Below, in pieces: positions 1-4,975 of a stretch of DNA of 6,900 nucleotides. The stretch covers positions 1-6,900 of the forward strand of contig JADDKG010000120.1 of assembly GCA_020253895.1 (NCBI GenBank), written 5' to 3'. Below the pieces are notes generated by a model. That model was given only the letters and a program-made list of their open reading frames with translations. It did no database searches and was not told the DNA's origin. The DNA is from Rubrobacter sp. (lineage in GTDB: Bacteria; Actinomycetota; Rubrobacteria; Rubrobacterales; Rubrobacteraceae). Each line of letters starts with the position of its first letter. Positions within the stretch are counted from its first letter, which is position 1. The translations under genes were made by a program, and so were the position numbers.

Positions 1-48
1 AGCGTAGCACATGGCATCCGGGTTTTGAATTTCTTCGGCGTGCAGGGG

Positions 49-810
49 CTACTCAAAGAGTATCACCGGCTCGCGGTAGTATCGCACCCGGTTCTCCTCC
101 CAGCGCCGGCGCACGAGCTCCCTGAGCCCGGAGGTGCGCTCCTCCGGATCCCCCTCCACGAGCTTCTCCAGCGGGTAGCGGACCCCGAGCACCCGCTCCG
201 GGATCCGGAAGCGGGTGATGCCCGCGGGAAGCACCTCGCCGGCGGCGACGACCTCGAGAAGCTCCCCGGGGCTGAAGGACCGGTACCTGACGAGCGCCTC
301 GCCCTCGCCGGGCGTCACCCGTCCCTCGGGCTCCACCCGCCGGACGGAAACCCCCGCGGGGTAGAGCCCCTGCAGGGCGTGGAGCGCCCGCACCTTGCCC
401 CGTAGACCATCTCCCCGGGGCAGGATGCGCAGCGGCCCCGCCCCGGCGAACACCACCTCCGCCAGCGCCTCCGGGGCCGAGTCCTCGGAGACCGCAAGCT
501 CGGAAGAGCCGCGCAGGACGGAGGGCGAAAGACCGCGCAAGAGGTGCTGCCAGCCCTCCACCCTGCCGGGGAGCCGTACGACCTGCACGAGTATCAGGCG
601 GCAGCCGAGCTCGGCGAGGGCCCGGAAGCGGTGGGCCCCATCGAGCACCAGGAGCCGCCCGTTGCAGGGCGAGACTATGACCGGGTTTAGCTGGACGCCC
701 TCCGCGGCGATCCGGGCCCGGAGGCGCTCCAGACGGGCGGCGTCGTGGTCCTCGTGGAGCGCCAGCCTGTCCAGCGCCACCACCCGCAGCGCGTCGAGCG
801 CGGGGATCAC
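49..810 (-). CDS. ParB/sulfiredoxin-fold protein, SbnI/SerK-like (possible free L-serine kinase)
   Basis: A 253-residue protein starting at GTG, with GGAGG 10 bases upstream. Its N-terminal half has the ParB/sulfiredoxin fold pattern: a helix around residues 24-37, the strand-like PVIVSP at 43-48, then LLVLDGAHRFRALAELG at 53-69. The DGAHR motif (D57, H60, R61) matches the DGHHR motif of the free-serine kinases SerK (archaeal, ADP-dependent) and SbnI (staphylococcal, ATP-dependent) better than the GERR motif of chromosome-partitioning ParB. An acidic residue at E20 lies where the SerK/SbnI catalytic glutamate is expected. The length is nearly that of SbnI (about 254), and the C-terminal half has AGITRF and RYPL stretches of the kind I recall from that family. 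By this reading it would make O-phospho-L-serine in the cytoplasm for cysteine or siderophore synthesis. No DNA-binding helix-turn-helix is evident, so a partition role is unlikely. The fold is fairly sure; the kinase activity is inferred. It lies downstream of a tRNA and a possible small membrane protein. Confidence 0.75.
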   Translation of the reverse strand: MIPALDALRVVALDRLALHEDHDAARLERLRARIAAEGVQLNPVIVSPCNGRLLVLDGAHRFRALAELGCRLILVQVVRLPGRVEGWQHLLRGLSPSVLRGSSELAVSEDSAPEALAEVVFAGAGPLRILPRGDGLRGKVRALHALQGLYPAGVSVRRVEPEGRVTPGEGEALVRYRSFSPGELLEVVAAGEVLPAGITRFRIPERVLGVRYPLEKLVEGDPEERTSGLRELVRRRWEENRVRYYREPVILFE

Positions 811-862
811 GGTTCCCCCACCTCCCCAGGCTCCCCTCCGGCAGCGGCGACCGGGCGGGCCG

Positions 863-1021
863 CTACGGGTCCCCGCCGGACCGGCCCCACAGAAAATCGA
901 GCAGGACGAAGCTGCCGAAGAAGGCGAGCGCCATGACCAGGAAGAACCCCAGGATGCCGATTACCAGATAGATGGTGTCCAAAACCCTCTTACACAGCCT
1001 TTCCAGCCAGCCTCCACGCAC
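863..1021 (-). CDS. Candidate 52-aa single-span membrane protein
   Basis: This short frame lies between the SerK-like gene and the tRNA, about 50 bp from each. Translated from GTG it begins VRGGWLERLCKRVLDT, runs through one strongly hydrophobic segment (about residues 18-44, including LVIGILGFFLVMALAFF), and ends GRSGGDP with TAG. Positive residues before the segment and acidic and arginine residues after it suit an inside-to-outside single-pass helix. The start is uncertain. The GTG has no good ribosome binding site, while GGAGG lies just inside the frame and could serve a later CTG start; a TTG at the 14th codon follows AAGAGG too closely. No family is recognised. The clean hydrophobic pattern on the same strand as its neighbours is the main support, and chance coding in GC-rich DNA is the alternative. 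Confidence 0.45.
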   Translation of the reverse strand: MRGGWLERLCKRVLDTIYLVIGILGFFLVMALAFFGSFVLLDFLWGRSGGDP

Positions 1022-1069
1022 CGGCCGGGAAGCCCACCGTGGGAGGATCTCCCCGGCACACGTAGTGAG

Positions 1070-1143
1070 TCGGGACGGCCGGATTTGAACCGGCGACCAC
1101 TCGGCCCCCAGCCGAGTGCGCTACCAGACTGCGCCACGTCCCG
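1070..1143 (-). tRNA. tRNA-Pro (anticodon GGG)
   Basis: A complete 74-nt cloverleaf reads on the minus strand. The acceptor stem CGGGACG pairs with CGTCCCG (7 bp) and starts with the C1-G72 pair typical of bacterial tRNA-Pro. The D stem is GCGC/GCGC around AGTCTGGTA. The anticodon stem CTCGG/CCGAG carries the loop CTGGGGG, so U33 precedes anticodon GGG and G37 follows, as in proline tRNAs. The T arm is GCCGG-TTCAAAT-CCGGC and the discriminator is A. The CCA end is not encoded. It decodes CCC (and CCU by wobble). Confidence 0.96.
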
Positions 1144-1173
1144 CCGCGCTCGCCGGTGGCTTGCGCGTCCTAG

Positions 1174-1179
1174 ATCATA
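1174..1179 (-). promoter_or_regulatory. Probable -10 box of the tRNA-Pro promoter
   Basis: TATGAT reads on the minus strand about 30 bp upstream of the mature tRNA 5' end, a normal distance for a tRNA promoter with a short processed leader. No good -35 hexamer is seen at 16-18 bp. The area is an AT-richer patch shared with the divergent gene that starts at 1211. Confidence 0.4.
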
Positions 1180-1198
1180 CCACAGACACACCCCGTGA

Positions 1199-1204
1199 TA
1201 TCAT
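1199..1204 (+). promoter_or_regulatory. Possible -10 box giving a leaderless mRNA
   Basis: TATCAT lies 6 bases upstream of the GTG at 1211 and 9 before the ATG at 1214. No Shine-Dalgarno sequence precedes either codon. A start point 7 bases after the box would fall on the GTG itself, so the transcript could be leaderless, as is common in actinobacteria. No clear -35 box is seen, which keeps confidence low. Confidence 0.35.
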
Positions 1205-1210
1205 GCGGCG

Positions 1211-1606
1211 GTGATGGAGGTCAGGGCTGCAGGCTACGTTAGGACGGAGAGCTCCTCGGACCTTCCCCCCCTCGAGGAGCAGCGCAGCACCATAGAGCGC
1301 TACGCCAGAGAAAGTGGCTACAAGCTGGTGGCAACCTACGAGGACATAGAGGCCCCGGGCCACCTCCTCTACCACAAGCCGGCCCTTAAGGAGGCCATAA
1401 ACAACATAAAGGAGCTTGAGGAGTGGGAGGTGCTCGTGGTTGCCGACCCGCGCTGCATCTCGGAGACAAAGAGCGCGCTGCACGAGTTTGTGCACAAGCT
1501 CTCCCTGTACGGCAACCGGCTCGAGTCTCCTGAGAAGAGCTGGGATGAGCTTCTAGAGGAGATGCGCGAGTACCGCTCTGCTATGCAGCAGCGCCGCATC
1601 CCTTGA
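1211..1606 (+). CDS. Serine-recombinase (resolvase) catalytic-fold protein, active site lost
   Basis: A 131-residue protein (GTG at 1211, or ATG one codon later) with the pattern of a resolvase/invertase N-terminal domain: GYVR at 8-11, LEEQRSTIERYARESGY at 21-37, VATYED at 40-45, and EVLVVADPR at 73-81 followed by helix 84-97. Compared with gamma-delta resolvase from memory, the region from E73 to G101 aligns without gaps. At the catalytic positions the nucleophile S10 is replaced by E13, D67 by R81, R68 by C82 and R71 by E85, and R45 is probably K56. Nearby serines S14-S16 might substitute after a local shift, but the arginine losses make strand exchange unlikely. The family's long helix E and C-terminal DNA-binding domain are absent; only about 28 charged residues follow. 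It may be a structural or regulatory derivative or a remnant. It diverges from tRNA-Pro and converges on the cupin gene. Confidence 0.7.
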   Translation: MMEVRAAGYVRTESSSDLPPLEEQRSTIERYARESGYKLVATYEDIEAPGHLLYHKPALKEAINNIKELEEWEVLVVADPRCISETKSALHEFVHKLSLYGNRLESPEKSWDELLEEMREYRSAMQQRRIP

Positions 1607-1616
1607 TGGCTTTCCC

Positions 1617-1648
1617 GGAGAGGAGGGTGTCTTCACAACCTCCTCTCC
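1617..1648. terminator. Strong hairpin between convergent genes, possible two-way terminator
   Basis: GGAGAGGAGG (1617-1626) pairs perfectly with CCTCCTCTCC (1639-1648) around a 12-base loop in which GTG and CAC can also pair. It starts 10 bases after the stop of the recombinase-fold gene and about 27 bases beyond the stop of the converging cupin gene. Neither side has a clear T tract, so it may slow polymerase or protect 3' ends rather than act as a canonical intrinsic terminator. Confidence 0.55.
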
Positions 1649-1674
1649 AATCCCAGCTTCGCACCGTATTCTGG

Positions 1675-2061
1675 CTAGGCGCCGCCGGCCGGCGCCGCGA
1701 TGGTGAGCACGCAGACCGCGTCGCTCAAGGCCTCTACCGTATGACGGAGCCCTGCCTCGCAGGTGAGCAGGCTCTCCGGCCCCGCCTCAGCCACCTCTTC
1801 GCCCGCGATGAAGCGGATGCGCCCCTCCCGGACGCTCAGGCTGATAGGGCCGGGCGCGGCGTGCTCTTCGAGCCGGTCCCCCTGCTTCATCACCAAAAGC
1901 ACCACGTTCATCCCCTCGCCCTTGCGCAGGGTTATGGCGTTCCTCCGGCCTTCCTGCCAGGCCCTCTCCTCCCGGAGATTTTTCGCCTCGGCCTCGAGAT
2001 CGAACCTCTGCAGCCTGCCGCGCAGGCGCTGCTCCCAGCCGTGAAGCGGCCTCCCCGACAT
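1675..2061 (-). CDS. Small single-domain cupin protein
   Basis: A 128-residue protein starting at ATG, with GGGAGG 6 bases upstream. After a charged helical N-terminus (residues 10-40) comes one cupin barrel: ITLRKGEGMNVVLLVMKQGD (43-62), HAAPGPISLSVREGRIRF (67-84), then AGPESLLTCEAGLRHTVEAL (93-112). Motif 1 normally carries HxH and a glutamate; here only H67 remains, A69 stands in the second histidine's place and no glutamate follows. Motif 2 keeps H107. With two of the four usual ligands gone, tight metal binding is doubtful. The HAPGPI-type sequence marks a subgroup of small bacterial cupins of unknown function in which such losses seem usual. It follows the RnfC-like gene on the same strand but has its own promoter, so it need not be co-transcribed. 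The ligand or substrate is unknown. Confidence 0.8.
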   Translation of the reverse strand: MSGRPLHGWEQRLRGRLQRFDLEAEAKNLREERAWQEGRRNAITLRKGEGMNVVLLVMKQGDRLEEHAAPGPISLSVREGRIRFIAGEEVAEAGPESLLTCEAGLRHTVEALSDAVCVLTIAAPAGGA

Positions 2062-2081
2062 CCTCCGCCTCCCTTCCCGTG

Positions 2082-2104
2082 AACGGTTCCGTAATATTAC
2101 CGTT
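2082..2104. promoter_or_regulatory. Inverted repeat over the cupin -10 box and start point, possible operator
   Basis: AACGGT (2082-2087) is repeated inverted as ACCGTT (2099-2104). Inside lies the perfect 10-bp palindrome GTAATATTAC (2091-2100), which contains the -10 box. A protein bound here would block the promoter. Plus-strand T residues follow the right arm, but no plus-strand gene ends here, so an operator reading is preferred over a terminator. Confidence 0.35.
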
Positions 2105-2122
2105 TTTGCGAGAGTATTTGAA
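2094..2122 (-). promoter_or_regulatory. Promoter of the cupin gene
   Basis: Minus strand: TTCAAA (2117-2122), a 17-bp spacer, then TAATAT (2094-2099). Predicted start is near 2087, giving a leader of about 25 bases before the cupin ATG. The hexamers match the sigma-70-type consensus at four positions (-35) and at most positions of the -10, in an AT-rich island within GC-rich DNA. Confidence 0.55.
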
Positions 2123-2141
2123 GGGGCGGGTTCCCGGGATC

Positions 2142-3308
2142 TCAGGCGTACTGCTTCTGCCGGGCCTCTGGGCTTCGCGTCTCCTCCCCGTCCCTGGCGG
2201 TGCCGGAGATGGCGATCACGCCGCCGCCGACCGAGGAGACGGTCCCGGACATGCTCGCCCAGACCCCGATCGAGAAGCCCCTCTCGGCCGGCTCGGCTAT
2301 CTTCTGCTCGTACTCCACCTCATCACCCTCCGAGACGATGGGGGTAGCGGGGGTCAGCACGCCGCCGGCGAGGGGCACCCGGACACTGGAGACCTTCCCG
2401 ACCAGGGAGACGAACCCATCCTTGGGGGGGTAGGTCTTTATGTCGGGAGCGTACTCCTTGCTCTGCCGGCCCTCGGGGATCAGCAGCAGCGAGTTCGTCG
2501 TGCGCCGGATGTAGGCCTCGCCGTTCTTTACGGCCCGGCCGTCGAGGATGTCGTTGATGTACGGCCCACCGTCGGCGACCACGTAGCGCTCGGAGCCTCC
2601 GCCATCTCCGACGACGTTGCTGGCACCCACTATCTTCTCTTCCACGTCTATACCGGAGATCTCCAGGATCTCCCTGACCGTGGTCCCCACCGGGGCCTCG
2701 TAGGCCTTGAGGTCCATGATGTGCTTCTCCATCCCAAAGACGGTGAAGAACACGGTCGTCACAGGCTTCCCCAGGAAGAGCGCCCGGTAGACGTTGAGCA
2801 ACGTCTCCGAGTTGTTGACCACGATGCCCACGTCCGGCGGCATCCCCGGCCGTCGCGACCCGTCCGGGTTGTTGGTGAACCGGGGGACCCTCTTGTCCGT
2901 GCTGTGCTTGACGAGGGTCTTCTCCTCGCCCAGAGCGTAGGTGTCCGGCACGTACCGCACGTCGTAGACGCCGTCGTCGGCGTGCTCCTGATACTCGGCG
3001 TACCACTCCCGGTCCTTCTCGTGGACGCCCAGGCTGATCTGCTCGAACTCGAAGATCGCCTTCATGGCCTCAAAGAGCTCGAGGAACTCCTTGAGGTATA
3101 TCTTGTGCAGCAGCTTGTCTCCCCAGTACCCGGGCTCGCTCTCAGTGGCGTTGACGATCAGGTGCGGCAGAGGACGCTTGTACTTGAAGTAGGTCGGGAA
3201 CCCACCTCCCCCCGCACCGACTATGCCGGCGTGTTGCATGATCTCTACCGCTTCCTCGCGGCTGAGGGCCTTTACTTCCTCCAGGCTCCGCTTCCGCATC
3301 TCGACCAT
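2142..3308 (-). CDS. NuoF/RnfC/PduS-superfamily flavoprotein without Fe-S ligands
   Basis: A 388-residue protein from ATG at 3308, with GGAAGG 9 bases upstream. The frame stays open further upstream but that part overlaps the ferredoxin gene. Domains: a complex I 51-kDa-type FMN/nucleotide-binding region with GAGGGGFPT (31-39) and NATESEPG (53-60), the counterparts of the glycine-rich and ESEP motifs of NuoF and RnfC; GIVVNNSETLLNVYRALFLG (161-180), also RnfC-like; an SLBB region (about 186-258); and a C-terminal barrel-sandwich domain (about 298-370) of the RnfC N-terminal type, ending in a charged tail. Fold and order resemble PduS-type proteins. The Fe-S cluster segment that PduS and RnfC carry is absent, and the whole protein has no cysteine. 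Inference: FMN takes electrons from or gives them to NAD(P)H and exchanges them with a separate ferredoxin, most likely the product of the gene 26 bases upstream. The exact reaction is unknown. Confidence 0.85.
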   Translation of the reverse strand: MVEMRKRSLEEVKALSREEAVEIMQHAGIVGAGGGGFPTYFKYKRPLPHLIVNATESEPGYWGDKLLHKIYLKEFLELFEAMKAIFEFEQISLGVHEKDREWYAEYQEHADDGVYDVRYVPDTYALGEEKTLVKHSTDKRVPRFTNNPDGSRRPGMPPDVGIVVNNSETLLNVYRALFLGKPVTTVFFTVFGMEKHIMDLKAYEAPVGTTVREILEISGIDVEEKIVGASNVVGDGGGSERYVVADGGPYINDILDGRAVKNGEAYIRRTTNSLLLIPEGRQSKEYAPDIKTYPPKDGFVSLVGKVSSVRVPLAGGVLTPATPIVSEGDEVEYEQKIAEPAERGFSIGVWASMSGTVSSVGGGVIAISGTARDGEETRSPEARQKQYA

Positions 3309-3334
3309 ATCCGCCAACCTTCCACTATAGTCGC

Positions 3335-3598
3335 CTAGTTGACTCCCCAGCCCGGCGCGAGCTTCGAGAAGTCGAGCTCGGCAGCCTTGGTTACGTACTC
3401 CTGCATCTCCTCCGGCACCTCGTCCCCGGGGTAGATCGCCTCGACCGGGCACTGGGGCATGCACATGGAGCAGTCGATGCACTCCTCAGGGTTGATGACG
3501 TACTGGTCTCCCGCGTCGTAGATGCAGTCCACCGGGCACACGGCTACGCACGCGGTGTTCTTGGTCCCGATACACGCCTCGGTTATAACGTAGGCCAC
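3335..3598 (-). CDS. 7Fe-type ferredoxin ([3Fe-4S][4Fe-4S])
   Basis: An 87-residue ferredoxin from GTG, with an excellent ribosome binding site (AAAGGAGG, 7 bases upstream). Cysteines follow the Azotobacter FdI / FdxA pattern: C9, C17 and C50 would hold the [3Fe-4S] cluster, and C21, C40, C43 and C46 the [4Fe-4S] cluster. C25 in CPVDC is the extra, probably free, cysteine. The start AYVITEACIGTK and acidic C-terminal tail (EVPEEMQEY) are typical of this cytoplasmic electron carrier. The flavoprotein gene begins 26 bases after its stop, so the two form an operon. The flavoprotein has no cluster of its own, so this ferredoxin is its likely partner. Expression probably depends on the CRP/FNR-type site upstream. 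Confidence 0.92.
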   Translation of the reverse strand: MAYVITEACIGTKNTACVAVCPVDCIYDAGDQYVINPEECIDCSMCMPQCPVEAIYPGDEVPEEMQEYVTKAAELDFSKLAPGWGVN

Positions 3599-3627
3599 CC
3601 TGCTGCCTCCTTTCGGAGCCGTCTCTC

Positions 3628-3644
3628 AATGACTATTACTCATT
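3628..3644. repeat. Small inverted repeat at the ferredoxin start point
   Basis: AATGA (3628-3632) and TCATT (3640-3644) form an imperfectly spaced dyad around CTATTAC. It covers the predicted start point and first bases of the ferredoxin transcript. It could be an operator for a repressor; the arms are short, so chance cannot be excluded. Confidence 0.25.
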
Positions 3645-3649
3645 CGATC

Positions 3650-3655
3650 ATTATA
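3650..3655 (-). promoter_or_regulatory. -10 box of the ferredoxin/flavoprotein operon
   Basis: A perfect TATAAT reads on the minus strand, in an AT-rich patch 50 bases upstream of the ferredoxin start codon. The predicted start point is 3643, giving a leader of about 45 bases. At 17 bp upstream the hexamer is ACGGTC, unlike TTGACA, so the promoter probably needs an activator. Confidence 0.6.
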
Positions 3656-3677
3656 TTCCCTGGTCCGGCGCCGACCG

Positions 3678-3691
3678 TTGACCCGGATCAC
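3678..3691. promoter_or_regulatory. CRP/FNR-type activator site at -41.5
   Basis: TTGACCCGGATCAC on the plus strand matches the FNR consensus TTGAT-N4-ATCAA at 8 of 10 fixed positions. Read on the minus strand as GTGATCCGGGTCAA it also keeps the GTGA-N6-TCA core of CRP sites. Its centre (3684.5) lies 41.5 bp upstream of the start point predicted from TATAAT, the classic class II activator position, where the bound protein overlaps the missing -35 box. The specific regulator cannot be told from the site alone. Confidence 0.5.
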
Positions 3692-4055
3692 GCCACCATC
3701 CGCCTGCTGCAGGACCCGCCGGGCGGGTAGCGGCGGAGGGTTTTCGGTTTGGAGGATGGACACCTCCTCCGCCCTCCGGCCCCCTCGACCCGTACGGTGG
3801 CGCCCTGCGGGCCCGGGCGCTCCGTTTTTGTATCTCGGCCTCCTCATCGCTCAGCCGGGTCTATGTTAACGGATACGCCCTCCGGATGTGGTGCGGCCGG
3901 GCGGGGGTGACCGTCTCGGGCCTGAGGGCACAGCTGAACGCTGGCCCCAGCTTCGGGAGGCTCGGGGGAGCCGGCCGGGGGATCAACCCCGCACCCGTGT
4001 CCGGGGGACGGCCCGTCGGTAGAACCTGCAGAGCGGCAGCGAACGGAATACGCCC
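3692..4055. other. Intergenic stretch without a convincing gene
   Basis: No frame here has both a plausible start and family-like sequence; the open frames are low-complexity Gly/Pro/Arg products of GC-rich DNA. Seen in it: a GC-rich hairpin with a T run on the plus strand (3800-3829), a small CGGGG-TTGAT-CCCCCG hairpin (minus strand, about 3976-3990), and a short stretch near 3868-3891 that resembles the 3' end of the NuoI-like gene. I recognise no riboswitch or RNA gene. Confidence 0.5.
3800..3829 (+). terminator. Terminator-like hairpin with T tract, no matching upstream gene
   Basis: GCGCCC (3800-3805) pairs with GGGCGC (3815-3820), followed by TCCG and five Ts (3825-3829). It has the layout of an intrinsic terminator for plus-strand transcription, but no recognised plus-strand gene precedes it. 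It could stop antisense transcription, or be chance in GC-rich DNA. Confidence 0.3.
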
Positions 4056-4607
4056 TTACCTCTCCGGATCCTTCCCGAATATGTGGCGCCCTACGGTGGC
4101 GGGGGCCTTCTTCCCGGTGGGCTTCTTCTTCTCCTTGATGGGGGGCTTCCTGCCCGCCGTCGAGAACGGTATCTCGACCGTGGGCTTGGGGTCCCGGGTC
4201 GGGTCCACGGCCCGCTCACCGAACTGCCGGGCGAGGTCGAGCCGGTTGTACGCCTGTATCTCGAACTCCTCGGTGTGGTAGATGCAGTTGACCGGGCAGA
4301 CCTCGACGCACAGCGCGCAGTACATGCACCGCGAGTCGTCGATGACGAAGCCCACCGAGTAGGGCCTCGGTTTGCCCGAGCCGTCTGCGTCGCGCCTGTC
4401 CTGCTCGATGGAGATGCAGTGGTCCGGGCAGACCCTCATGCACTGCAGGCAGGAGATGCACCGGTCCATGTCCACGGTCAGCAGCCCGCGCGTCCGCTCG
4501 GGCAGCTCCCGCTTGTACTCGGGGTACTGGCGTGTGATCTTACCCTCGAAGAGGTGCTTGAGGGTGATCCCCAACCCCTTCAGGATTCCCTGTCCCAGTT
4601 GAGGCAT
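4056..4607 (-). CDS. nuoI: NuoI-like two-[4Fe-4S] ferredoxin subunit
   Basis: A 183-residue protein from ATG, with a modest ribosome binding site (AGAAGGG, 8 bases upstream). The N-terminal GLGITLKHLFEGKITRQYPE (residues 11-30) is the characteristic NuoI/TYKY leader that lies on the membrane arm of complex I. Two four-cysteine clusters follow: C50-C53-C56 with C60 (CISCLQCMRVCP) and C94-C97-C100 with C104 (CMYCALCVEVCP), the fourth cysteine of each set serving the other cluster. C64 and C108 are extra. A lysine-rich C-terminal tail (about 155-170) follows. Length is normal for NuoI. No NuoH or NuoJ lies beside it here: the next gene upstream is divergent and the next downstream, after 457 bp, is a ferredoxin. 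So it is either a displaced complex I subunit or an adapted paralogue working with the ferredoxin and flavoprotein. The family is sure; the complex it joins is not. Confidence 0.85.
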   Translation of the reverse strand: MPQLGQGILKGLGITLKHLFEGKITRQYPEYKRELPERTRGLLTVDMDRCISCLQCMRVCPDHCISIEQDRRDADGSGKPRPYSVGFVIDDSRCMYCALCVEVCPVNCIYHTEEFEIQAYNRLDLARQFGERAVDPTRDPKPTVEIPFSTAGRKPPIKEKKKPTGKKAPATVGRHIFGKDPER

Positions 4608-4806
4608 GTTACAAACCCTTCTCCATTCTCCGCGCTCTCTCTTCCTGTGCCTTCACTCCGGCTGGAACCCTCTTGGGCCCTTTCGCCTCTCCTCGCTCCT
4701 GGAAGACCGGAGGCCCATTCCCGAAACCGCCCCCGGTGCTTGTGATCTTTATGCTCTTGCGCCGTCTCCGACCGCCAAACTAGACTATCACAAAAATACA
4801 TGGCCA

Positions 4807-4835
4807 TTGACCGTTTCGAAAAATGTGGGTAAATG
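4807..4835 (+). promoter_or_regulatory. Candidate promoter of the peroxiredoxin-fold gene
   Basis: TTGACC (4807-4812), 17-bp spacer, TAAATG (4830-4835). The -35 is good (5 of 6) and the -10 poor (3 of 6). The start near 4842 would leave a leader of about 134 bases. A nearer alternative -10, TAGGAT at 4961-4966, lacks a -35 box. Confidence 0.3.
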
Positions 4836-4887
4836 GACGGTGGCGCGCCCACGGAGGAGAAGGCCTCGGTTCGCCTTGCGGCTGTAG

Positions 4888-4918
4888 GGTTCCCGCATCT
4901 GGGACACCGGGAGGAACC
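4888..4918 (+). repeat. Leader inverted repeat upstream of the peroxiredoxin-fold gene
   Basis: GGTTCC (4888-4893) and GGAACC (4913-4918) can form a 6-bp stem around 19 bases. If transcription starts near 4842 it would fold in the leader. No T run follows, so it is not a plain terminator. Confidence 0.25.
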
Positions 4919-4975
4919 GCGCCGTCCTCACCACCGCGAGAACGGGCTCTACGGATAGGGTAGGATAGGGGTAGC

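Larger units (their letters stand above)
4608..4975. other. Divergent intergenic region between NuoI-like and peroxiredoxin-fold genes
   Basis: No gene is supported. A marked AT-rich patch (about 4775-4835), including the palindrome TTTCGAAA (4814-4821), probably holds promoters for both directions. For the NuoI side I find no good hexamer pair: TATTTT and the TGA-TAGTCT stretch on the minus strand are only weak candidates, and the leader would be long (over 150 bases). Confidence 0.4.

Noticed and set aside
1..48. A possible gene start on the minus strand (ATG at 15-17 or 10-12).
   Set aside because: No ribosome binding site, and only a few codons are visible before the window edge.
49..810. 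Chromosome-partitioning ParB.
   Set aside because: No helix-turn-helix domain, no GERR motif and no ParA neighbour; the DGAHR motif and length fit SerK/SbnI better.
395..1198. A 267-codon plus-strand frame.
   Set aside because: It is antisense to the SerK-like gene and the tRNA, and its translation is Arg/Pro/Ser-rich shadow sequence.
2079..3338. A 419-codon open frame on the plus strand.
   Set aside because: It is antisense to the recognised flavoprotein gene, its translation is low-complexity and matches no family, and it arises from codon bias in GC-rich DNA.
3309..3482. An upstream extension of the flavoprotein to a start at 3482.
   Set aside because: It overlaps the ferredoxin gene in another frame and its 58 residues look like shadow sequence, while the ATG at 3308 has a good ribosome binding site.
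3626..3847. A 73-codon minus-strand frame upstream of the ferredoxin.
   Set aside because: It has no ribosome binding site, its product is low-complexity Arg/Pro/Gly, and it runs across the predicted promoter and activator site.
3868..4041. A riboswitch or structured RNA in the gap after the NuoI-like gene.
   Set aside because: The GC-rich hairpins are generic; none of the conserved boxes I know for cobalamin, TPP, SAM or guanidine riboswitches is present.
3886..4281. A 131-codon plus-strand frame.
   Set aside because: It runs antisense into the NuoI-like gene and has no family features.
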